The notes beneath the pieces were generated by a model that was not told the DNA's origin, did no database searches, and saw only the letters and a list, made by a program, of their open reading frames with translations. Below, piece after piece: positions 18,116 to 26,772 of a stretch of 64,000 nucleotides of DNA (within the stretch, counting starts at the first letter, position 1; every line of letters starts with the position of its first letter). The translations under genes were made by a program, and so were the position numbers. This DNA is from Lysobacterales bacterium (lineage in GTDB: Bacteria; Pseudomonadota; Gammaproteobacteria; Xanthomonadales; SZUA-5), in assembly GCA_019187485.1 (NCBI GenBank), contig JABAQR010000031.1, positions 98,379 to 162,378 of the forward strand. The letters are read 5' to 3'.

Positions 18116-19384
18116 ATGAGCGCCGAACAAACATCCACCTGGCAGCAACTGCTGAGCGTGCGCCGCGAGGAACGTGCGCCGCTGGCACTGGCCGCGCTGG
18201 GCGCCTTCGCGGTGATGGCGGGCTATTTCATCCTGCGGCCGATCCGTGATCAGATGGGCGTCGCCGGCGGTGTCGAAAACCTGCCCTGGCTGTTCACCGC
18301 GACCCTGCTGGCGATGCTCGCGGTCAATCCGCTGTACGCCTGGCTGGTATCGCGCTGCACCCGCATCGAAGTCATCGAAATCAGCTACCGCGCGCTGGGA
18401 CTGTGCCTGGTCATTTTCTGGATCGCGCTGATGGCGCTGCCGGGTGGCTCGGTATGGACCGGCCGGGTGTTCTTCGTCTGGGTGTCGGTCTACAACTTGT
18501 TCGCGCTCAGCGTGTTCTGGGCGCTGATGGCGGACGCCTGGCGTGGTGACTCCTCTCGCCGGCTGTACGGGATCATCGCCGCCGGCGCCACCGTTGGTGC
18601 GGTCGCCGGCGGTGCGCTGACCGCCACGCTGGTGGAGGTGATCGGGCAGCCGGCGCTGCTGCTGGTCTCGCTGGCGCTGCTGGAGGCCGCGGTGTGGTGC
18701 TTGCGCGCCTTCGAACAGCCCGGCGCGCTGGCGGAGGCACCGCTGGTCCGAGAGCCGGTGGGCGGCGGTGCACTCGACGGCCTGCGTGCGGCACTGCGCT
18801 CGCCCTATCTGCTCGGCATCTGCGCCTACACGCTGCTGTACACCGTGGGATCGACCTTCCTCTATTTCCTGCAAGCACAGGTGGTCGATGCGATGGTCGA
18901 CGGGCCGACCGCGCAGACCCGATGGTTTGCGCAGGTGGACCTGGTCGTCAACTCGCTGACGCTGATGCTGCAACTGTTCCTGACCGGGAGGCTGATGACA
19001 CGCCTGGGCCTCGGCCTGACCCTCGCCGCGCTGCCGCTGGTCAGCCTGGTCGGTTTCGCCGGTCTCGGGCTGTGGCCGGTGCTGGGCGTCGTGGTGGTGT
19101 TCACGGTGGCACGTCGAGTCAGCAACTTCGCGTTTTCGCGCCCGGCGCGCGAAGCGCTGTTCGTGCCGCTGCCGCGCGAGCAGAAGTACAAGGCAAAGAA
19201 TCTGGTGGACACCGCGGTCTACCGCACCGGCGACCAGATCGGAGCCTGGACCAGTGGCGCCCTGGGCGCACTCGGTCTGGGCATTACCGGTCTCGCCTGG
19301 GTGGCGGTACCGCTGTCGGCGCTGTGGTTGCTGCTCGCGATCTGGCTGGGACGCCAGTACACGGCGCAACAACCGCCGGACTGA
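18116..19384 (+). CDS. Npt1/Npt2-like (nucleotide transporter family) MFS-type membrane protein
   Basis: 422 residues with about 12 hydrophobic segments. The signature GYFILRPIRDQMG in the first helix is typical of the bacterial relatives of the TLC/Npt nucleotide transporters. Those of obligate intracellular bacteria exchange ATP/ADP; free-living homologues have unknown substrates, so I do not assign one. Start ATG at 18116 is preferred to a GTG 12 bases upstream. The later part has FTVARRVSNFAFSRPAREALFVPLPREQKYKAKNLVDT, also family-typical. The next gene, a PilB-like ATPase, begins 93 bases downstream on the same strand, but no functional link is evident. Confidence 0.8.
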   Translation: MSAEQTSTWQQLLSVRREERAPLALAALGAFAVMAGYFILRPIRDQMGVAGGVENLPWLFTATLLAMLAVNPLYAWLVSRCTRIEVIEISYRALGLCLVIFWIALMALPGGSVWTGRVFFVWVSVYNLFALSVFWALMADAWRGDSSRRLYGIIAAGATVGAVAGGALTATLVEVIGQPALLLVSLALLEAAVWCLRAFEQPGALAEAPLVREPVGGGALDGLRAALRSPYLLGICAYTLLYTVGSTFLYFLQAQVVDAMVDGPTAQTRWFAQVDLVVNSLTLMLQLFLTGRLMTRLGLGLTLAALPLVSLVGFAGLGLWPVLGVVVVFTVARRVSNFAFSRPAREALFVPLPREQKYKAKNLVDTAVYRTGDQIGAWTSGALGALGLGITGLAWVAVPLSALWLLLAIWLGRQYTAQQPPD

Positions 19385-19477
19385 GGGCGCCGACGGGCGC
19401 ACACTTGACCGTCGACAAGCTCGAGCAAACGCGCGCTGCTAGCCTCGCGCGCTCGGTGATCGCGTACAGGGGCGCGC

Positions 19478-21202
19478 ATGGCGGAGTCCGTGGAACACTC
19501 GGCTGTGGTCGAGCGCGCGCGCGGCGGTGGCGACAACGGTGCACGCATCGTGCTGCTGGAGTCGCTGGACGACGTGCGCCGCTGGATGGACGTCGAGGAG
19601 GCAACACCGCTGACGCAGTTGAAAGGTTTCAAGCTGATCGGACTCGAAGATGCCCTGGACCTGCGCCGCGACGATCCGGAGCTCGCCTCGGTCGTCGAGC
19701 GCGCCGCACGGCTGGGTCTGCCGCTGCTGGAGGCGCCCTATCCGGATGCGGAGCCGGCGGTGCGCGACCTGCTGCCGGCGCCGATGTCGCGGCGCCTGAA
19801 CGCGCTGCCGCTGGCCAGCAAGGGGCCACTGCTGGCGGTGCTGCTGAACGATCCGGAGGGTGCGCACCTGATCGAGTTCGCGGTCTCGCGGCGGGTGGTG
19901 CCGATCCTCGCGCGCCTGAACCTGGTGCGCCTCGGCCTGTCGCGCCAGTTCGACCGCAGCGAGGACGAGGCGATGGTGCGCCGCCTCGGCCTGGATCCAC
20001 GCAAGTCCCCGGGCAGCGACGTCCACGAGGAGGAAGTCGAGCGGCTGTCGGCCGAGCAGCCGGTGGTCAAGGTGGTGGCGGATTTCATCGATGCCGCGAT
20101 CCAGCGGCGCGCCTCGGACATCCACATCCGCCCGGGTCCGGACACCTGCGAGCTGCTCTACCGCATCGACGGCGACCTGGTCTCGGTGCGCCGCTTCCTG
20201 CGCATCCTGCTGCCGGCGATCGTCTCGCGCATCAAGGTCATCGGCGGCATGAACCTGGCCGAGCACCGCGTGCCGCAGGACGGCCGCGCGAGTGCGAAGA
20301 GCGGCACGATGGAAGTCGACCTGCGGATCTCGGTGATCCCGACCATCCACGGCGAGGCGGTGGTGATCCGCATCCTCAACACCGCCTTCGGCCTGCGCAG
20401 CGTCGCCGAGATCGGCTTCGGCCCACGCGACGAACAGTTGTTCCGCGACTGCCTGGAGCGCGGCCAGGGCATGTTGCTGGTGACCGGTCCCACCGGCTCC
20501 GGCAAGTCGACCACGCTGTACGCGGCAGTACTCGAATGCCGCAAGCAGAACGTCAACATCATCACCGTCGAGGATCCGGTCGAGGCGAAGATCGAGGACG
20601 TGTTGCAGGTGCAGATCAACCGCGCGGCGGGACTGACCTTCGCGCGCACGCTGCGCAATATCCTGCGCCACGATCCGGACGTCGTGATGGTCGGCGAGAT
20701 CCGCGACCAGGAGACAGCCGAGATCGCGGTCGAGAGCGCGCTGACCGGCCACCTGGTGTTCTCGACCCTGCACACCAACAATGCCGCCACCACGATCACG
20801 CGCCTGCTCGACCTCGGCGTGCTGCCCTTCCTGCTGAAGTCCACGCTGCTGGCGGTGCTCGCGCAGCGCCTCGGCCGGCGCAATTGCAAGCACTGCAAGG
20901 TACCCGAACCGGTCGATCCGCACGTGCGCCAGGTGCTGGGCGTCGGCCAGGACGAGATCTTCTACGTCGGCCAGGGTTGTCCGAAATGTGAGGGCCGCGG
21001 CGTCAAGGGTCGCATCGGCATCTACGAATTGCTGCCGATCACGCCCGAGATCGCGCGCATGATCGTCCCCGGCGCCGACGCCAACGCGATCCACGCGCTG
21101 GCGGTCGAACAGGGCATGACCTCGATCACTCGCAACGCCGTCGCCCTCGCCCGCGCCGGCGTGATCTCGCTGCAGGAGGCTTTCAGCGTGCGCGTCGACT
21201 AG
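19478..21202 (+). CDS. GspE/PilB-family secretion or pilus ATPase, isolated
   Basis: 574 residues. C-terminal two thirds is a type II secretion/type IV pilus assembly ATPase: Walker A GPTGSGKST (Lys343), Asp box EDPVEAKIEDVLQ, Walker B DPDVVMVGEIRD, His box SALTGHLVFSTLHTN, and a tetracysteine zinc site (CKHC then CPKC). The N-terminal about 200 residues are less conserved; a clear MshEN c-di-GMP-binding motif is not obvious to me. There is no neighbouring gspF/pilC platform gene, pilin or prepilin peptidase. It may serve a machine encoded elsewhere or be a regulatory paralogue. Ends just before a palindrome cluster. Confidence 0.92.
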   Translation: MAESVEHSAVVERARGGGDNGARIVLLESLDDVRRWMDVEEATPLTQLKGFKLIGLEDALDLRRDDPELASVVERAARLGLPLLEAPYPDAEPAVRDLLPAPMSRRLNALPLASKGPLLAVLLNDPEGAHLIEFAVSRRVVPILARLNLVRLGLSRQFDRSEDEAMVRRLGLDPRKSPGSDVHEEEVERLSAEQPVVKVVADFIDAAIQRRASDIHIRPGPDTCELLYRIDGDLVSVRRFLRILLPAIVSRIKVIGGMNLAEHRVPQDGRASAKSGTMEVDLRISVIPTIHGEAVVIRILNTAFGLRSVAEIGFGPRDEQLFRDCLERGQGMLLVTGPTGSGKSTTLYAAVLECRKQNVNIITVEDPVEAKIEDVLQVQINRAAGLTFARTLRNILRHDPDVVMVGEIRDQETAEIAVESALTGHLVFSTLHTNNAATTITRLLDLGVLPFLLKSTLLAVLAQRLGRRNCKHCKVPEPVDPHVRQVLGVGQDEIFYVGQGCPKCEGRGVKGRIGIYELLPITPEIARMIVPGADANAIHALAVEQGMTSITRNAVALARAGVISLQEAFSVRVD

Positions 21203-21235
21203 CGCATGCACAGGGGGTGCGTCGACTGCAGACGC

Positions 21236-21365
21236 AGGTCACGCTGTCCGCTGCGCGGACAACGTGACCTACATCGGTGACCTGGCCGGTTGCGCGTCAC
21301 GTAGTCCGCTGCGCGGACAACGTGACCTACATCGGTAACCTGCCCAGCGGCGTGTCACGTAGTGA
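21236..21365. repeat. Cluster of REP-like palindromes between convergent genes
   Basis: Two nearly identical hairpins at 21236-21270 and 21294-21328 have the arms GTCACG-GTCCGC and GCGGAC-CGTGAC around a TGC loop. The 39-base segment starting at GTCCGCTGCGCGGAC repeats at a 58-base interval (21246, 21304). A third reduced palindrome, GTCACGTAGTGAC, is at 21353-21365. The cluster lies exactly between the stop codons of the ATPase and NAMPT genes, so it may serve as a two-way terminator or mRNA stabiliser. Confidence 0.85.
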
Positions 21366-21366
21366 C

Positions 21367-22788
21367 CTACAAGCGCTCCGCGGCCGCGCGTGCGCGCACG
21401 TCGGCGAAATTCTGGTCGCGCAGCAGGCGACCGTTCTCCCAGACGGTCTCGAGCGCCTCGACGTATCCCTCCGGGATCGGCAGCGTCTCCGGATCGGCAT
21501 CCAGCGGGATCGGCAAGGTGCGCCAGCCGCTGCCGTCGGTGGCGCGCAGCAGAGTCATGCGGCCGCGCTTGCTCTGTTTGCCCTTGTCGGTCACGGGCTC
21601 CTTCCAGACATCGATCCAGCGCCCACCGACGCGCGCCGCCGAGCATTTCAGCGCGAACTTCTGGGTGTCGCGGTTGAGCTGCTGCAGCAGGCCACCACCC
21701 ATGCCGAAGGCGAGGTTGTCGGTGGCGTAGCCGGCGGAGGTCACGCGCTCCAGGATCGCGCGCAGGCTGACCGGGTTGATGCCATCGCCCTGGATCAGGC
21801 GCACGTGCTTCAGCACCCGGAAGCCCTTGGAGTTGAGTTCGTGGCCGAAGGCCTGGTCCAGCAGTTCCAGGCAGCGGTGCACCACTTCCACCGGATCGCC
21901 CGAATCCGGGCGCACCACCAGCGTGGCGCCGGAGCGGATCACTTCCTCGCGCAATGTGCGCCCCCAGTGTTCGCGGATCGCGTGGTAGATGTCGTAGCTG
22001 TCGGAGACCACCGCGACGATCCCGCCGGGTCGCGCGAACTGGGTCAGCATGTTGCGGTAGGCGTCGACCTCGCGTTCGCGGCCCCAACTGGTGATGGTGC
22101 TGTGCTCGGCGGCCGGGATCGAAAACCCGGCCATCGGTTCGTGGTACCAGGCACGCGCCGCGAGCACGCCGGCGATGGTGTCGGTGCCCAGGAAGTTGAC
22201 CAGGTGCGCCGCACCGCCGAGCGCGGCCGATTCATGGCTGGAGACGCCGCGCGCGCCGAAATCGTGCAGCTTGAAGGGCAGTTGCGCGACCGGATCGTCG
22301 CTGCTGCGTTCGAGGAACTGGCGGATGGTCTGGCGCGCGTGCCAGCTGATCGTCGCCACCGTGACCGGGTACCACAGCCGCAGCAGCATGGTCTCGAGGT
22401 AGGACGGCACCCACGCCGCCTGCGGATCGGTGGACTCGATGGTCACCAGCGCCTGGTGGGTGGGCACCACCGAGCCCTCCGGCACCGCGCGGATGCGCAG
22501 CGGCAGGCGGCCGCCGTGAACGTCGACGACGCGCCGCCAGCCCGCGGCGTTGAAGGGTTCGCCGTGCGCGGCGAAGAAATCGCGCGCCTCGTCGATGTCG
22601 AGGTGGGTGACCGGGCGCGCGAGGTATTCCTTGAGGATCGCCTGCAGGCCGAAGAACACGGTGCGGTCGTAAACGCCACCGCGCGACTCCACGTAGAAGA
22701 AAGTGGCGTCGGTGTCCGGCGGGTACTGCAGCCAGTGGCTGGCCTTGTAGCTGTCGGTGTTCAGCAGCAGGTTGTCGAGGCAATGCAT
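21367..22788 (-). CDS. nadV: Nicotinamide phosphoribosyltransferase (NAMPT/NadV)
   Basis: 473 residues, like human NAMPT and bacterial NadV. It makes nicotinamide mononucleotide from nicotinamide and PRPP, the first step of two-step NAD salvage. Hallmarks: NTDSYKASHWLQYP at the N-terminus, LHDFGARGVSSHESA (the Asp selecting nicotinamide), IPAAEHST (catalytic His), LVVRPDSGDP and LIQGDGI. The ATG at 22788 opens directly with the family start; upstream in-frame sequence belongs to the antisense of the next gene. It is 59 bases downstream of the NadM-Nudix gene, which supplies the next enzyme of the pathway. The last codons abut the palindrome cluster. Confidence 0.96.
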   Translation of the reverse strand: MHCLDNLLLNTDSYKASHWLQYPPDTDATFFYVESRGGVYDRTVFFGLQAILKEYLARPVTHLDIDEARDFFAAHGEPFNAAGWRRVVDVHGGRLPLRIRAVPEGSVVPTHQALVTIESTDPQAAWVPSYLETMLLRLWYPVTVATISWHARQTIRQFLERSSDDPVAQLPFKLHDFGARGVSSHESAALGGAAHLVNFLGTDTIAGVLAARAWYHEPMAGFSIPAAEHSTITSWGREREVDAYRNMLTQFARPGGIVAVVSDSYDIYHAIREHWGRTLREEVIRSGATLVVRPDSGDPVEVVHRCLELLDQAFGHELNSKGFRVLKHVRLIQGDGINPVSLRAILERVTSAGYATDNLAFGMGGGLLQQLNRDTQKFALKCSAARVGGRWIDVWKEPVTDKGKQSKRGRMTLLRATDGSGWRTLPIPLDADPETLPIPEGYVEALETVWENGRLLRDQNFADVRARAAAERL

Positions 22789-22847
22789 GACGGAAGCTCC
22801 TTCTCGTCGATGATCAGCCGGCGGTCTGTCCGCCGGACCGGTGTGGG

Positions 22848-23900
22848 TCAGCCGCGGCCCACGAAAAACTCGAGGATGTGCAAATGGTCCTCGTACAGTT
22901 GCGGACCCATCTCCAGCGCCTCGCCGAGGGCGATCCAGCGCGCCTTGTCGGCGTCGTCGCCGCCGCGCACCGGCGGCAGCTCGCCACTGACGAAGTCGAA
23001 GTGGAAGGCATGGGTAATGGTACGCCCGCGCAGGCTGCGCTCGGGGTGGTCGAAGACCTGGACCTGCTTCAGCGAGCCCTTCAGCACCGGCAGCGGCAGC
23101 TTCAGGCGGGTCTCTTCGCGCAGCTCGCGCAGGCAGGAATCGAGCAGCGTCTCCTGCGGGCCGACGAAGCCGCCCGGCAACGCCCACAGGCCCTTGCCGG
23201 GCTCGGCGCGCCGGCGCACCAGCAGCACATGCCCCGAGTGCACGACCACCGCGTCGGTGGTCACGAAGGTGGGCGGATAGGGCGCACGTTCCCAGGCCGC
23301 GCGGTACTGGCCGATGAACTGGTACTCGGCGACCAGTTGCGGAAAGGCCGGCGAGTTGCGCCTGAAGGCGTCCAGCATCTCGTGCACCGGCCCCGGCACG
23401 CTCGCGCGGATCAGCATCAGGCCGCCGTGCGAATCGACCTGGTTGGCCTCGAACAGATAACGCCGCAATTCGGTCGCGGACAGGGACTCGGTGTGCTTGA
23501 CGTCGACCAGGCTCCACTGCGGGAACTCCCGCAGGTAGTAGCTGGAGGCGTCCTTGTCCTTGCCGATCAGGCCGATGCGCGGAGCTTCCGGCCGTTGCGG
23601 ATCCTCGCCGATGGCCTCGGCGACCAGGCGTTGCACCGAGGCCACCCACAGGGCCTCGTTGTAGAGGTGGTCGCGCAGGCCGCGGATGCACAGGCGCGCC
23701 GTGTCCTGCGGAAAGGCGGCCTCGATCATGACCGCGCGCTCGGCGACGGTCCACGGGTTGCGGATGGTGCGCGGGGTGTCGGCCGAGCCGACCAGCACGA
23801 TGACCTTGCGCGCGCGGCTCAGAGCCAGCCGCAAGACCGCGGCGTGGCCGTTGTGGAATGGCTCGAAACGGCCGATGAAGACCAGGTAGTCGAAGTCCAT
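22848..23900 (-). CDS. Bifunctional NMN adenylyltransferase / Nudix hydrolase (NadM-Nudix)
   Basis: 350 residues, two domains. The N-terminal half (about 1-175) is a NadM-type nucleotidyltransferase with GRFEPFHNGH (residues 10-19) and LSATELRRYL, converting NMN plus ATP to NAD. The C-terminal half (about 205-345) is a Nudix hydrolase with an intact box running from GGFVGPQETLLDSCL into RELREET; in characterised fusions it hydrolyses ADP-ribose. GGGAG precedes the ATG at 23900. Placed directly upstream of nadV, the pair forms a complete route from nicotinamide to NAD. A conventional NadD may also exist elsewhere in the genome. Confidence 0.94.
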   Translation of the reverse strand: MDFDYLVFIGRFEPFHNGHAAVLRLALSRARKVIVLVGSADTPRTIRNPWTVAERAVMIEAAFPQDTARLCIRGLRDHLYNEALWVASVQRLVAEAIGEDPQRPEAPRIGLIGKDKDASSYYLREFPQWSLVDVKHTESLSATELRRYLFEANQVDSHGGLMLIRASVPGPVHEMLDAFRRNSPAFPQLVAEYQFIGQYRAAWERAPYPPTFVTTDAVVVHSGHVLLVRRRAEPGKGLWALPGGFVGPQETLLDSCLRELREETRLKLPLPVLKGSLKQVQVFDHPERSLRGRTITHAFHFDFVSGELPPVRGGDDADKARWIALGEALEMGPQLYEDHLHILEFFVGRG

Positions 23901-24028
23901 GAGGCTCCCTCACGGCGATTGGAGAGGCCCGCGGTCTGTCCGCAGGCGACCCTCACTGTACGCCCCGGCCGTCGCGCGTCAAGGCGCCGCCGCGGGGGCG
24001 TTGGCGAGCCTTCAGCTTCGCGCGCGGA

Positions 24029-24526
24029 TCAGAACGGGATGTCGTCTTCGAAGTCGTCCGGCGGCGGTGCTTCGTTGCGCGGCGCCGGGCGGTTGCCACC
24101 GCCGCCGCCACCGCCGCCACCGCCCGCCGGTGCCCCGCTGCGCTGCGGGCGTTCGGACGGACCGCGGCCGCCCATGCCGCCACCACCTTCGCCGCCGCCG
24201 AGCATCTGCATCTCGTTCGCGACGATGTCGGTGGCGTAGCGCTCGACGCCTTCCTTGTCGGTGTACTTGTCGGTGCGCAGGCTGCCCTCGACGTACACCT
24301 GGCGGCCCTTCTTCAGGTACTCGCCGGCGATCTCGGCCAACCGGCCGAAGAACTTCACGCGGTGCCACTCGGTGCGTTCGACGTTTTCGCCGGTCTGCTT
24401 GTCCTTCCAGCTTTCGCTGGTGGCGATGCGGATCGACGTGATCGCGCCGCCGTTGGCGGTGTAACGGGTCTCGGGGTCGGCTCCGAGGTTGCCGACCAGG
24501 ATCACCTTGTTGACGCCTCTGGCCAT
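24029..24526 (-). CDS. ssb: Single-stranded DNA-binding protein
   Basis: 165 residues. The OB-fold (about 1-110) shows [55 protein letters not shown]. The linker is Gly-rich with an 11-Gly run, and the C-terminus is DDFEDDIPF, the acidic tip that binds replication and repair partners. The ATG at 24526 has AGGGAAG upstream. It is transcribed away from the polyprenyl synthase gene; the 120-base gap holds both promoters (a TAGTAT -10 candidate for ssb at 24567-24562). Confidence 0.98.
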   Translation of the reverse strand: MARGVNKVILVGNLGADPETRYTANGGAITSIRIATSESWKDKQTGENVERTEWHRVKFFGRLAEIAGEYLKKGRQVYVEGSLRTDKYTDKEGVERYATDIVANEMQMLGGGEGGGGMGGRGPSERPQRSGAPAGGGGGGGGGGNRPAPRNEAPPPDDFEDDIPF

Positions 24527-24634
24527 GGTGCTTCCCTGCTGTGGTTGCGGTAAGACCCACCATACTAGCCGCTGTGGCCACGCCGCATCCGATCCCCACC
24601 CGTCCCCTTGTCGGAAAACTCCGAGGCGCGCCCC

Positions 24635-24640
24635 TATACT
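24635..24640 (+). promoter_or_regulatory. -10 element giving a possible leaderless transcript
   Basis: TATACT ends 7 bases before the A of the ispB ATG at 24647, so transcription would begin at the start codon. There is no real ribosome-binding site between them. Confidence 0.45.
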
Positions 24641-24646
24641 GGTGAA

Positions 24647-25669
24647 ATGGATGTCATCGCCCCCCACGTCGCAGCCGATCCGGCGGCTGCGGCGGCCCAG
24701 CGTTTTGCCGCGATCGTGCGCCTGGCGGCGGCCGATATGGCACGCGTGGATGCGCTGATCCGGCATGAACTGCGCTCCGATGTGGTGCTGATCAACCAGA
24801 TTGGCGACCACATCGTCGGTGCCGGCGGCAAACGCCTGCGGCCGCTGCTGGTGTTGCTCAGCGCGCGCACGAACGTCGAGGAACCACAGACGGGGGCGAT
24901 CGCACTGGCCGCGATCATCGAGTTCATTCACACCGCGACCCTGCTGCACGACGATGTGGTCGACGAGTCCGGTCTGCGTCGCGGGCGCCAGACCGCGAAC
25001 GCGCTGTGGGGCAACGCCGCGAGTGTGCTGGTCGGCGATTTTCTGTATTCGCGCGCCTTCCAGATGATGGTTGGACTGGACCGCATGACCATCATGCGCG
25101 TACTCGCCGACACCACCAACGCGATTGCCGAAGGCGAGGTGCTGCAACTGTTGCACATGGGCGACCCGGACCTCACCGAGGCGCGCTACTTCGAAGTGAT
25201 CCGGCGCAAGACCGCGATCCTGTTCGCCGCCGCATGCCGTCTGGGCGGCCTGGTTGCCGGCCTCGACGATTCCCGCCAGGACGCTCTGCATCGTTACGGT
25301 ATGGCGCTTGGCATCGCCTTCCAGATCGCCGACGACGTGCTGGACTACGTCGGCGATGCGGCGGCGATCGGCAAGAACCTCGGCGACGACCTCGCCGAAG
25401 GCAAGACCACGCTGCCGCTGATCATCGCCCAGCGGCGCGCTGGCACGGCCCAGGTCGAAGTACTGCGCAGCGCGATCCGCAAAGGCGATCGCAGCGCCCT
25501 GCCGGCCGTGATCGCGGCGATCCGCGACACCGACGCACTCGAGGGTGCGATCGCCCAGGCACGCGAGCATGCAGCGGCGGCGCGCCGCGAACTGCAGTCG
25601 CTGAGCTCGTCGGTCTGGCGCAACGCGCTCGCCGATCTGGCCGATTATTCGGTGCAACGCTTCCTCTGA
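24647..25669 (+). CDS. ispB: Octaprenyl/polyprenyl diphosphate synthase
   Basis: 340 residues. Trans-prenyltransferase that extends farnesyl diphosphate to the ubiquinone side chain. The first aspartate-rich motif [15 protein letters not shown] and the second, [11 protein letters not shown], are intact, with [12 protein letters not shown] and EGKTTLPLI also typical. The ATG at 24647 is preferred; a TTG-initiated extension of 13 codons reaches into the probable promoter. The strength of the nearby -10 and lack of a ribosome site suggest leaderless translation. Chain length is not certain from sequence. Diverges from ssb. Confidence 0.93.
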   Translation: MDVIAPHVAADPAAAAAQRFAAIVRLAAADMARVDALIRHELRSDVVLINQIGDHIVGAGGKRLRPLLVLLSARTNVEEPQTGAIALAAIIEFIHTATLLHDDVVDESGLRRGRQTANALWGNAASVLVGDFLYSRAFQMMVGLDRMTIMRVLADTTNAIAEGEVLQLLHMGDPDLTEARYFEVIRRKTAILFAAACRLGGLVAGLDDSRQDALHRYGMALGIAFQIADDVLDYVGDAAAIGKNLGDDLAEGKTTLPLIIAQRRAGTAQVEVLRSAIRKGDRSALPAVIAAIRDTDALEGAIAQAREHAAAARRELQSLSSSVWRNALADLADYSVQRFL

Positions 25670-25744
25670 GACGCCGCTCGCGCTGCCTCCAAAGGCCGCG
25701 CAGGCATCGTAGACTGCACGCCCTGTTCGCCCGGAGTGTCATCG

Positions 25745-26191
25745 ATGCGCGCCATGCTGCCGCTGTCCCTCGCCCTGCTGCTCGCGTCCGGTCAGACGCC
25801 CGCACAGACCAAGCCCGAGGACGTGATCCGCTACCGCAAGGCGCAGTACACGGTGCTGCTGTGGAACTGGATGCCGCTGAACGCGATGGTGCGCGACCGC
25901 ATTCCCTTCGACGCGGCCGAGTTCACGCGTCGCGCCGAGCGCATCGCCACAGTGCCGCCGCAGTTGCTCGAAGGCTTTGCGGAGGGCTCGGGGGAAGGCG
26001 CGCCGACCGATGCCCGGCCCGAGATCTGGAAGGACTTCGCCGATTTCACGGCGAAGATGAAAGACCTCGAACGCGAAACCGCCGCACTCGCGAAGATCGC
26101 TCGCGGCGGCGACGAAGCCGCGATGCGCGCCCAGTTCGCGAAGACCGGTCAGGCCTGCAAGGCCTGCCACGACAAGTACAAGGCCGAGTAG
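25745..26191 (+). CDS. Cytochrome c'-like monoheme periplasmic protein
   Basis: 148 residues. Signal peptide at about 1-21 (ending PAQ), then a predominantly helical body and a C-terminal heme site CKACH (138-142) followed by DKYKAE, the arrangement of cytochrome c prime (PF01322). These proteins bind NO or small ligands or carry electrons in the periplasm. Start at 25745 is chosen for its GGAG site 8-9 bases upstream and signal peptide. It is monocistronic; a long hairpin 16 bases past the stop likely terminates it. Confidence 0.92.
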   Translation: MRAMLPLSLALLLASGQTPAQTKPEDVIRYRKAQYTVLLWNWMPLNAMVRDRIPFDAAEFTRRAERIATVPPQLLEGFAEGSGEGAPTDARPEIWKDFADFTAKMKDLERETAALAKIARGGDEAAMRAQFAKTGQACKACHDKYKAE

Positions 26192-26206
26192 TCCGGCCCC
26201 GTCCCG

Positions 26207-26286
26207 TTCAAACGCGAAGACGCAGAGGACGCGGAGAAGAGCACGAACCTGCTTTTTTCCGCGTCCTCCGCGTCTTCGCGTTTGAA
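26207..26286. repeat. Long hairpin repeat with GGACGCGGAG-type tandem units
   Basis: Arms TTCAAACGCGAAGACGC... and ...GCGTCTTCGCGTTTGAA pair over about 36 bases with 2-3 mismatches around a short loop. Within each arm an 8-9-base unit (ACGCGAAG, ACGCAGAGG, ACGCGGAG) recurs. Same architecture as the hairpins at 45177-45331 and 49345-49463. It also supplies a T-run and could terminate the cytochrome gene. Confidence 0.85.
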
Positions 26287-26367
26287 GCGCCAGCTTGCGA
26301 GCGACCTGTGCGCTGCATGCGCAAAGCACCCGACCATGACTTCCGTCCTGCTTGTTTGATGGTCATG

Positions 26368-26393
26368 TGGTGTTATAGTTGACTACAACACCA
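26368..26393. promoter_or_regulatory. Palindromic operator overlapping the -10 of the GntR/ABC operon
   Basis: TGGTGTTATAGT and ACTACAACACCA flank TG; 11 of 12 positions are symmetric. The left arm contains TATAGT, a good -10 hexamer, so a bound repressor would block the promoter. It is the only such palindrome near the YtrA-type GntR gene two cistrons downstream, making autoregulation likely. Confidence 0.75.
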
Positions 26394-26424
26394 GCGCATC
26401 CCGCTGGAGCTGCAGGAGCAAGCC

Positions 26425-26766
26425 ATGCGCAACCGTACCCTGTCCGACCTGATCCTCGCGATCGCCCTCGGCCTGTGCGTCGCCGCCGTCGCCGGCGAAC
26501 ACCGCCAGCCGACCGCCGAAATCGCGATCCCGCCCGCCGCCATCCACCCGCACAGCGTCGCCGACGGCGCCCGCGCGCTGGCGATGGCGGTGCTGTGGAG
26601 CCGCGATGCCAACGAACATGCGGCGAAGTCCATGCGCGGTGCCGATCGCATCGAGACGCCCGTTCGCGCCGCGGACACAGCGCTGGAACACGCCGCACTC
26701 GCCGCCGGACGCGCCGCCAGCAGCGTCGACATGCCCTTCATCTCCTTCGGCGGCGCCGCGGAGTAA
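26425..26766 (+). CDS. Small exported protein of the GntR/ABC operon
   Basis: 113 residues, not recognised. N-terminal hydrophobic segment (DLILAIALGLCVAAVAGE) looks like a signal peptide; the rest is Ala/His rich with no cysteines beyond the signal. GGAG precedes the ATG. It is the first cistron after the palindromic operator and the GntR gene follows 6 bases after its stop, so it is part of the same operon. It could be a small periplasmic accessory of the ABC transporter; that is inference from position only. Confidence 0.7.
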   Translation: MRNRTLSDLILAIALGLCVAAVAGEHRQPTAEIAIPPAAIHPHSVADGARALAMAVLWSRDANEHAAKSMRGADRIETPVRAADTALEHAALAAGRAASSVDMPFISFGGAAE

Positions 26767-26772
26767 GTGGCC

